Assembly: GCA_044337585.1 (NCBI GenBank)
Contig: JBIINH010000146.1
Span: 1-6,002 of the forward strand
From: CAYSBE01 sp044337585
GTDB lineage: Bacteria > Bacteroidota > Bacteroidia > UKL13-3
Direction: 5' to 3'
DNA length: 6,002 nt
Every line of letters starts with the position of its first letter. Positions within the stretch are counted from its first letter, which is position 1. This document shows, piece after piece, positions 1 through 6,002 of the stretch. The notes under the pieces were generated by a model. The model saw nothing but the letters and a program-made list of their open reading frames with translations. It was not told where the DNA came from and did no database searches. The position numbers and the translations under genes are program-made.

Positions 1-606
1 CCCACTATTGCCGGGAATTATGATTTCGGTGTTGGCAGAACATCAGATGATTGTGGCTGTGCCTATAAATCAGAAGAAGAAAAAGCAATGGGGGCACAAT
101 CAATAGCACTTACAAATCAATTGGTAAAACCCGAAGAGAGACAATATTTGCGCACATTGCCCGCACATATTCAGTTAGAGTTTCAACTGAATAACGACAA
201 TTTATTTTTATTAATGGTACATGGGAGTCCACGCAAAATTAATGAGTATTTATTTGAAGACCGTGATGAGAATAGCATGCTTAGGATTATGGAAAATTCA
301 CATGCCGACCTGATGTTTTTTGGTCACACACACAAGCCTTATCACCGAATTTTTGAATATGAAATAGAAGGAAAAAAAGCCTATCGTCACGCAATTAATT
401 TGGGGTCAATTGGTAAACCAAAAGATGGTGATCCACGCGGATGCTATGTGTTGATTACGATTAATGACAACAGCTCGAAATATGATAAAGACAGTATTCA
501 AGTAGAATTTAAAAGGGTAGCATATGATGTGGAGCGGGCAGCAAAGGCAGTTGAAGAAAGCGTTTTACCAAATGCTTATGCCGATATGTTGCGTAAAGCT
601 TATTGA
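1..606 (+). CDS. Calcineurin-like metallophosphoesterase, 5'-truncated by the window edge
   Basis: This is a predicted cytoplasmic two-metal phosphoesterase of the YfcE-like Metallophos_2 type; the physiological substrate cannot be told from sequence. The frame is open from base 1 and gives 201 visible residues. The ATG at 88 is not the start, because residues 5-8 upstream of it form the metal-binding motif GNYD. Further family motifs are MVHGSP (His at visible residue 74), FGHTHKP (108-113) and NLGSIGKPKDGDP (from 133). The linker DDCGCAY (16-22) and the C-terminal VAYDVERAAKAVEES stretch match one widespread bacterial subgroup that I recognise by pattern. Relatives are about 250 residues, so roughly 50 N-terminal residues are missing, including the DxH and GD metal ligands; the catalytic set therefore cannot be confirmed. 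The motif has Tyr where classical members have His (GNHD). The stop is TGA at 604-606. The gene converges on sprA and is probably unrelated to it. No signal peptide can be judged. Confidence 0.9.
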   Translation, partial: PTIAGNYDFGVGRTSDDCGCAYKSEEEKAMGAQSIALTNQLVKPEERQYLRTLPAHIQLEFQLNNDNLFLLMVHGSPRKINEYLFEDRDENSMLRIMENSHADLMFFGHTHKPYHRIFEYEIEGKKAYRHAINLGSIGKPKDGDPRGCYVLITINDNSSKYDKDSIQVEFKRVAYDVERAAKAVEESVLPNAYADMLRKAY

Positions 607-634
607 TTAAAAGCATGATTAAGAATCAAGCAAT
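607..634. other. 28-bp convergent intergenic gap with a weak hairpin
   Basis: This is the only non-coding stretch in the window, between the TGA of the phosphoesterase (604-606) and the TAA of sprA (reverse strand, 635-637). It contains a 5-bp inverted repeat, TGATT (616-620), AAG loop, AATCA (624-628). An alternative 6-bp pairing joins TTGATT (603-608) with AATCAA (624-629). Both stems are AT-only or nearly so, and no clear T-tract follows on either strand. A bidirectional terminator would make sense for two converging genes, but this hairpin is too weak to call as one. No promoter fits here, since both genes are read into the gap. Confidence 0.3.
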
Positions 635-3600
635 TTATTGAATCGTATACCTTAACGAGAATCCACCACTTTGGATGATGGTTTCAAATGAGTTGGAAGT
701 AAATGGGATAGTTTTGCGGTAATCATAGAAAATGCGAAGCATAAGCTGTTCGCTAATCATGTAATCAATAGTAGGTCGAAGTTGATAAATACGTTGGCCT
801 TGAACCGGGTCGGTAGATTCCCTGTCGAGGTATCGAATTGCAGTAAGTCGCTCCTGAATACTAAAATCAATACGGAAATTGATATCACTGTCAAGCACCA
901 ATCGCCTGCCACCAGGAGAAAGCAAAGGAATAGTTAGTTTTGTAGTTCGGTATCCAAATCCGAACACAAACTCATTTCCGCGCTGTTCGGTTAGTTGGCT
1001 ATTTGTAAGTCCCAAATTCATTGTGCGGTCCCGCTTATATTCTATCTTGGTTGTCATGTTATTTTTAAATGTAATATCAACTCCAAGAAAAGGGCCCCAT
1101 CTCTCTACGATTGATATTTGTCTTATTTGGTATTGTGGAATATAATCACCTGTAAATTGATTTTGGCTAACAGTATCATCTTGTAAAATATTTTGAAACC
1201 CTGATACAGTATAGTTTGATGTATACTGATTGTTGATTGAAATATTATTTGCAAATTGTTTTACAAACTCCAATTTGCTTAACCCGTTATACGTAATTTT
1301 CCAGTTAAGGTCAGGAATATTTGGGAATGCAGTAAGTTTTATATCATTAGGATCTGATCCACCATAACCGGCCAAGAAAGAAGGAATGAGTACATCTTGC
1401 GAAGAGCGGCTATAGCCAAGTGGAAATCCGGTGGTATCAGGCGAACCACCTGGTTTTTCTTGATTTTGTGCCAAGCGATTGGCAATGGTTAATCGGTATT
1501 CTTGAAATTGTTTAAAAGCTTCATCACTGTTGAATGAAGTTTTCCATGCATTGTAAGTGATTGTATAGGTACCAGATTCAATTGGTTGGTTTAGGTCACT
1601 AAATCCATCAGTACTATCATTGTACCGGAAAATAACCTGACGTTGCAAGCTGTATTGTTTACTTGCATTTAGGTCAATTCGGAAATCTGGGAATGGTTCG
1701 AATGTTGCCCTTCCATTAAGTTGCTCACGGTAATCCTGCATATACATGGAGGTAATTCTTGGGTCTTGAGAAAGCCAACCTTTTTCTCCTGCTTTAAATC
1801 GCAAATCTGGATCTTGGGCACCAAGTATAAAATCAATACCGGGTGCATTATTGGTAAAATTATTTCCTATGTATTCAGGATTTTGAATGAAGCCAGGCAA
1901 TGTTGTTCCTTCATTACGGGTATATGATGCATTTATATTTTTCAAACTCGTAAGCAATCGAAGTGCAGTAATTAAAAATGGATTACTCACACTATTACCG
2001 CCTTTATCAGCTTTTTCACCTTTCCCGTCACCTTTTGTTATGCCGGGTTCTTTTTCTTCTTTTTTGTTTGAACTGGCAGGTTTATTTAAGTTTTTTAGAA
2101 TAGCGAATTTATTGTACAACAAAATCATATTAGCATTTAAGTTCAATGTTTGTGTGCGCGAATTAGATATCGTATTTCCTAAACTATCAGCAGCAGGAGG
2201 TGCTTGTTTCCATTGGTAGTTTGCTTGATATGTATAGCTGGAAGTGCTAATCCAATTCAGCTGTTTTATTTTATTAATCGGTATATTATAGTTCATGCGC
2301 ACAGCTTGATCAAACTGTACGGTACGTCCACCATTGAGTAAATTTCGCCAAACTGTATCTCTTTTTTCTGGTGTAGTTTCATCAATTTGTCCTAGTGGCT
2401 CATCAATACGTGATAAGGTGGTGGCATTGTAATTAAAGTTTAATCCTTTTGAAAAATTATATGCAAATTCATAATAACGAGTCATGGTATAGAGCTTGTC
2501 ATACAATGGTGGTGTTACACTAAAGCCTACATCATTCGGACGGAAATTGGTTACGCCATACCGCCTATCAGTTTGTAATCGAAAACCCCACGATTGTGGT
2601 TTAAAATACACATTGAAGTCTTTGATGAGTTGCAATTGGCTTGATTTTATTTTTTTAAAAGGCTCCCAAGGTTTGTTTTGAAAACTATAATTATAGTTTA
2701 GCATCATACCATAGTTTTGTAAAATGTAGTATTCAATTTCTTGATTTCGCCTGTATAGTTCGTTGAATGTATAAGTGAAAGAAAAGTTTTCAATATCATA
2801 CAAATGCGATTTCGAATTTCCAACTTTGGTTTTTCGCACATTGGTAAAGTTGTAGCTTCTACGTGTAGTAAAGTCATCTGCAGCTTTACTTATTCGTTCC
2901 CTTCTTTCGGGGTCTATTGTTTCGTCAATTTCTTTTTGCAGTCGTGTATCCGGATTCAAGGGATTATAAAATGGACGAATTAATGTATTTCCATAAGAAA
3001 AAAAGAAGGGGATTGAAATGCCACTCTTTGTTGGTAAAAATTTACCTAATTCAATATTGGTTTGTAAATCGTATTGGTATCTATCATCAAGTTGTCGTTG
3101 CTGAATTTTTTTATCTATACCTCCAAATCCAACGGTGGATACCCTTCCTGCAAGCTGTAATTGTCCAAGGTCGGCAAGCTTGGCTTGTATTGTTCCAATC
3201 GCTGCCCAACCGCCTCTGTTGTTAAAGTCGGTAACACGCATTTCGTTAAACCATATTTCAGCACATTTTGGTGCACCATCATCATCTGTTCCGGGTCTGG
3301 TTTTGGGATTGCGAATACCCAGCATCATTATTACAGCGTTACTAAAGTCGGGTAATCCAACAACAGTGATTCTTGCGTTTCCAACTTGTCGGGTGTACCT
3401 TGCAGTGAATGGAAAATTAGCATTTGAGCGTTCAATTTTTGTGTCTACCAAATCTTCTAATATTATGGTCATTTCGTTTGCAGCTGGCCATACCTCTTCA
3501 GCAGTGTTTCCCGAGCGTGAAACTTTTAATGGAATTTCATATTCATAATAGTTGTTAGTAAGGTCGGTTCCAATGCGTATAAATGCAGTTACTTCATCAT

Positions 3601-6002
3601 CATTTAGCGTTTGGCCTTCTGCATGCACAAACATGCGAAGTTTACCATATTGCCTTAAATCTAATTTTGTATTTTTAAATACAGCACGTGCATCTCCATC
3701 AATTAAGTTACATGCTAGCAATGAAAGTGATTGTTCATTTTGTTGTATGGCTGCCGGAGCACTAAAATCAATTTCCCGCTGGATACCAGGCGGTACTTTG
3801 TAAGGAATGGGTTGTCTGTTATTGTTTTTTTCAATATTTACTGTTGATACTACAAATTGTGTTTGGTCTGCATCATCTGTGGGTTTAGTTTCCTTTCCCT
3901 CTTCAAGGGAGTTTAAATACCTGCGCCAATCAGCTCTTACAAATTGCAATGCAGCAAAACGCAATATCTGTTCGTTTTCAAAGCCTGTCATAAGCAATCG
4001 GATAAAGCGCATATTACGGAAATCTACTACTTGGCCTGTGCTTCGCTCAAACTCGCGCACTGGAACTTTTATTTGATACCATGTTATGAGTTTATCCTGC
4101 CCATTGGCTAAAGGCACGCTTGAAACGATGCTATCAGTTACGTAGTTTTGACCAACTACCAATCTATCTTTATTTATATCAATGCGGTATTGGTAATACT
4201 CTTCAAATTCATTTAGTGTATAATCGCGATTGATGTCTTCCATATCGGGCACATTGGTAGCAGTGATTGGATATTCCTCAGGAGATTGGCCATTGGTTGG
4301 TGAATTGCCTTGGTGGTTATTAAACTTCTTGTATCGTTCTAAAATATTAAGGGTTTGTTGGTCATAATCGGTACCTAAGTAGTAGTGATAATCATCACTC
4401 GAGGGGTCTGCAAGTGCATTGTCAAATGCGGGTGTTCCGGGCGTTAGTTTAGCAAGGTATATCGAGTCAAACCACGTTTGTTCTGCAGCATTATCAAAAC
4501 CATCAAGTCCTACATCTTGTAAATTTCTTGCATCTGGGTCAGAGCTAAAAGCAAAGTTTACTACAGGGTTGGTAGTGGCACGTCCCCATTTTGATGAGGC
4601 CATTCCTTGTTGGTTGGCAGGGTCAATAGGCAAACCGTTTTCAGCCGAACGTAAGTTGTCGCGCAACACATCTTCAGAAACATTGCCCAAGTGAATGTAA
4701 AGTTGCCCATTATTGTTTTGATTTGGGTTTGATGCATATGGGTCCATCATCCACATTTCTATATATTCAATATTTGCTGCTTCAAAATCCGGATTATCAA
4801 TTTTGCGCATAATTCCGCCCCAATTATTTTTAGGATTATCAAGCGTTCCATCAGTATTTATTCCCGAAAAGCGATAATTATAAGAACCTCTTTCGCGAGG
4901 GTAGAAAGCCAAATCTAGTGTAGGAATATTATCAGGCATCCCTTGTTGTATTTGTCTACTTGGAAAAACCTCAATTACCCTCACCATTCGCATTCGATCA
5001 TCTGATAGCATGTCTTGGTCATTTTGTATATGTTCAGGTGTAAGGTTATTTGGAAAATAAAAAGTATTGGCAATATTGTACCAAGCAAATTTTGCCCTGC
5101 GATATCCATAACTCAAGTCGTTTATCAAGTTGCCTTCAGGAAATAAATCGGGCATGCCTTGAGGAGTGCTAGCCAAAACCCAACCATTTTGTTGCTTAAT
5201 ATCAATTTGTGATTCGGCACCTTCAAAGTCATCAAGATATGCAGTGCCATTTTGACCCAGCGAGTTTTGTACGCCAGGTATGAGTTTGGCAAACTCACCA
5301 GATATGGTAATGGTTGAAACTTCTTTAGTTGCATAAAATGGAAGTTTATCTAGTGCTTTGGTTAGCAATCGAGATTCAGATTTATAAGTACCATCTAAAC
5401 CAATCATCACATTTGAAATAGGCTCTTCGCCCAAATTTACTTTTGGGGTAAGTGGCCTTTCGTTTAAGTACATAATTGTACCACCAAGCATTACATCGTT
5501 ATTAATTTTATAATCTAAACGCGACCCTATTAAAGATTTTTGTTGCACACTAAATAAAGCATTGCTCTCACTAGACACTTTGATTACTGCACCAGAATTG
5601 AGTAATCCGGTATTTAAAATTTTAACTCTTCCTAAATTATAATCAACCGTGTAATCAACGTTTTCGGTTAGAGGAGCTCCGTTCGCTGTCACACGCACTG
5701 CCCCTCGTGGTATATTGGTAGAGTTTAATGAAATTTCACTTCCCGATTGGCCTTGGTATGAACCACGTAAGAAAAATTTATTGTATTGTGGAAGTTGTAT
5801 TGCAGCAAATCGGGTTGAATCATATAATTCATAAAAGGAATAATACCTGATCGTTTGTTGTGTGCTGTTTCTAAATTTAGATGTAAGGTAATTACCAAAA
5901 GGCTCTAGCATAGGAAAGAAAATACGACCTTGTTGTGCATTAATGGTAACACCTTCAATAAAATCAAATAAGCCATCAGGTGCACGTTCAAATTGTGTGT
6001 TC
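635..6002 (-). CDS. sprA: SprA/Sov, outer-membrane translocon of the type IX secretion system (N-terminus outside window)
   Basis: SprA (Sov in Porphyromonas) is the giant single-chain beta-barrel that carries T9SS cargo across the outer membrane of Bacteroidota; in Flavobacterium it is also needed for gliding. Visible are 1788 codons; known members have about 2400-2500 residues, so roughly 600 N-terminal residues, with the signal peptide, are missing. The frame is open to the edge, and the 30 residues before Met1 include APDGLFDFIEGVTIN, running into FPMLEPFG, a family signature. Others are ENVDYTVDYNLGRVKILN (83-100), LNERPLTPKVNLGEEPISN (149-167), YLDDFEGAES (225-234), IEYIEMWMMDP (near 382), IWFNEMRVTDFNNRGGWAA (886-904), NFSFTYTFNELYRRN and KPWEPFKKI. 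From about residue 900 the chain is rich in alternating, aromatic-bearing segments, as expected for barrel strands, and it ends in a beta-strand, GGFSLRYTIQ. Oddities: only two Cys (734, 883), EF-hand-like loops at 466-477 and 559-570, and a charged tract at 1277-1305. No frameshift or internal stop is seen. Family assignment is from remembered motifs, but very secure. Confidence 0.96.
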   Translation of the reverse strand, partial: NTQFERAPDGLFDFIEGVTINAQQGRIFFPMLEPFGNYLTSKFRNSTQQTIRYYSFYELYDSTRFAAIQLPQYNKFFLRGSYQGQSGSEISLNSTNIPRGAVRVTANGAPLTENVDYTVDYNLGRVKILNTGLLNSGAVIKVSSESNALFSVQQKSLIGSRLDYKINNDVMLGGTIMYLNERPLTPKVNLGEEPISNVMIGLDGTYKSESRLLTKALDKLPFYATKEVSTITISGEFAKLIPGVQNSLGQNGTAYLDDFEGAESQIDIKQQNGWVLASTPQGMPDLFPEGNLINDLSYGYRRAKFAWYNIANTFYFPNNLTPEHIQNDQDMLSDDRMRMVRVIEVFPSRQIQQGMPDNIPTLDLAFYPRERGSYNYRFSGINTDGTLDNPKNNWGGIMRKIDNPDFEAANIEYIEMWMMDPYASNPNQNNNGQLYIHLGNVSEDVLRDNLRSAENGLPIDPANQQGMASSKWGRATTNPVVNFAFSSDPDARNLQDVGLDGFDNAAEQTWFDSIYLAKLTPGTPAFDNALADPSSDDYHYYLGTDYDQQTLNILERYKKFNNHQGNSPTNGQSPEEYPITATNVPDMEDINRDYTLNEFEEYYQYRIDINKDRLVVGQNYVTDSIVSSVPLANGQDKLITWYQIKVPVREFERSTGQVVDFRNMRFIRLLMTGFENEQILRFAALQFVRADWRRYLNSLEEGKETKPTDDADQTQFVVSTVNIEKNNNRQPIPYKVPPGIQREIDFSAPAAIQQNEQSLSLLACNLIDGDARAVFKNTKLDLRQYGKLRMFVHAEGQTLNDDEVTAFIRIGTDLTNNYYEYEIPLKVSRSGNTAEEVWPAANEMTIILEDLVDTKIERSNANFPFTARYTRQVGNARITVVGLPDFSNAVIMMLGIRNPKTRPGTDDDGAPKCAEIWFNEMRVTDFNNRGGWAAIGTIQAKLADLGQLQLAGRVSTVGFGGIDKKIQQRQLDDRYQYDLQTNIELGKFLPTKSGISIPFFFSYGNTLIRPFYNPLNPDTRLQKEIDETIDPERRERISKAADDFTTRRSYNFTNVRKTKVGNSKSHLYDIENFSFTYTFNELYRRNQEIEYYILQNYGMMLNYNYSFQNKPWEPFKKIKSSQLQLIKDFNVYFKPQSWGFRLQTDRRYGVTNFRPNDVGFSVTPPLYDKLYTMTRYYEFAYNFSKGLNFNYNATTLSRIDEPLGQIDETTPEKRDTVWRNLLNGGRTVQFDQAVRMNYNIPINKIKQLNWISTSSYTYQANYQWKQAPPAADSLGNTISNSRTQTLNLNANMILLYNKFAILKNLNKPASSNKKEEKEPGITKGDGKGEKADKGGNSVSNPFLITALRLLTSLKNINASYTRNEGTTLPGFIQNPEYIGNNFTNNAPGIDFILGAQDPDLRFKAGEKGWLSQDPRITSMYMQDYREQLNGRATFEPFPDFRIDLNASKQYSLQRQVIFRYNDSTDGFSDLNQPIESGTYTITYNAWKTSFNSDEAFKQFQEYRLTIANRLAQNQEKPGGSPDTTGFPLGYSRSSQDVLIPSFLAGYGGSDPNDIKLTAFPNIPDLNWKITYNGLSKLEFVKQFANNISINNQYTSNYTVSGFQNILQDDTVSQNQFTGDYIPQYQIRQISIVERWGPFLGVDITFKNNMTTKIEYKRDRTMNLGLTNSQLTEQRGNEFVFGFGYRTTKLTIPLLSPGGRRLVLDSDINFRIDFSIQERLTAIRYLDRESTDPVQGQRIYQLRPTIDYMISEQLMLRIFYDYRKTIPFTSNSFETIIQSGGFSLRYTIQ

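Noticed and set aside
88..90. ATG as the start of the phosphoesterase
   Set aside because: The upstream codons in the same frame encode the GNYD metal-binding motif and the DDCGCAY stretch, so the gene begins left of the window.
603..629. Intrinsic terminator at the convergent junction
   Set aside because: The stems are 5-6 bp and almost purely A/T, with no following T-tract on either strand; too weak to call as a terminator.
1887..2219. Open frame of 110 codons on the + strand with a hydrophobic, Phe/Leu/Pro-rich translation, membrane-like in look
   Set aside because: The hydrophobic look comes from reading the complement of sprA's Lys/Glu codons (AAA/GAA become TTT/TTC) across the charged tract; this is a shadow.
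3135..3548. Open frame of 137 codons on the + strand
   Set aside because: It lies fully antisense to sprA, whose frame is intact and motif-rich here. The translation resembles no family, and the frame overlaps other random antisense frames.
5125..5334. Open frame of 69 codons on the - strand in another frame
   Set aside because: It overlaps the conserved YLDDFEGAES region of sprA in a different frame and has no recognisable content.
5909..5911. ATG as the start of the sprA-like gene
   Set aside because: The frame stays open for all 30 codons up to the window edge, and those codons encode conserved family sequence (APDGLFDFIEGVTIN). The Met falls inside FPMLEPFG, an internal signature.
1..6002. 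A new defence, mobile or RNA-based system
   Set aside because: All but 28 bases are explained by two known protein families. No terminal inverted repeats, integrase, tRNA-like folds, spaced direct repeats or change in coding style were seen.

Overview
The window is nearly all coding. It holds two convergent, partial genes separated by 28 bases. The DNA is AT-rich, and the dominant gene is a SprA/Sov-type outer-membrane translocon of the type IX secretion system (T9SS). That family is known essentially from Bacteroidota, so the source is very probably a member of that phylum. Gene order does not allow a finer placement; a Sphingobacteria/Chitinophagia-like relative is only an impression from protein style.

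Layout: positions 1-606 (+) hold the 3' part of a calcineurin-like metallophosphoesterase whose first ~50 codons lie left of the window. Positions 607-634 are a short AT-rich gap with only a weak hairpin. Positions 635-6002 (-) hold the 3' part of sprA: 1788 codons are visible, the stop is at 635-637, and the reading frame runs off the right edge. The Met codon at 5909-5911 is internal and is not the start. The signal peptide, the N-terminal several hundred residues, the promoter and the ribosome-binding site are all outside the window.

The two genes converge, so they are not an operon and nothing suggests they act together. The phosphoesterase is a predicted cytoplasmic metal-dependent hydrolase of unknown substrate. 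SprA is the very large single-chain beta-barrel through which T9SS cargo (gliding adhesins, secreted enzymes) crosses the outer membrane. Its usual partners (PorV, a plug protein, the GldKLMN motor/ring) are not encoded here.

I found no RNA genes, mobile elements, CRISPR arrays or long repeats, and no new system. The observations worth checking are inside SprA: two EF-hand-like loops in the presumed extracellular part, a lone pair of cysteines bracketing a beta-rich domain, and a Lys/Gly/Glu-rich hydrophilic tract inside the barrel region. SprA residue numbers below count the Met at 5911 as residue 1; 30 further in-frame residues precede it.
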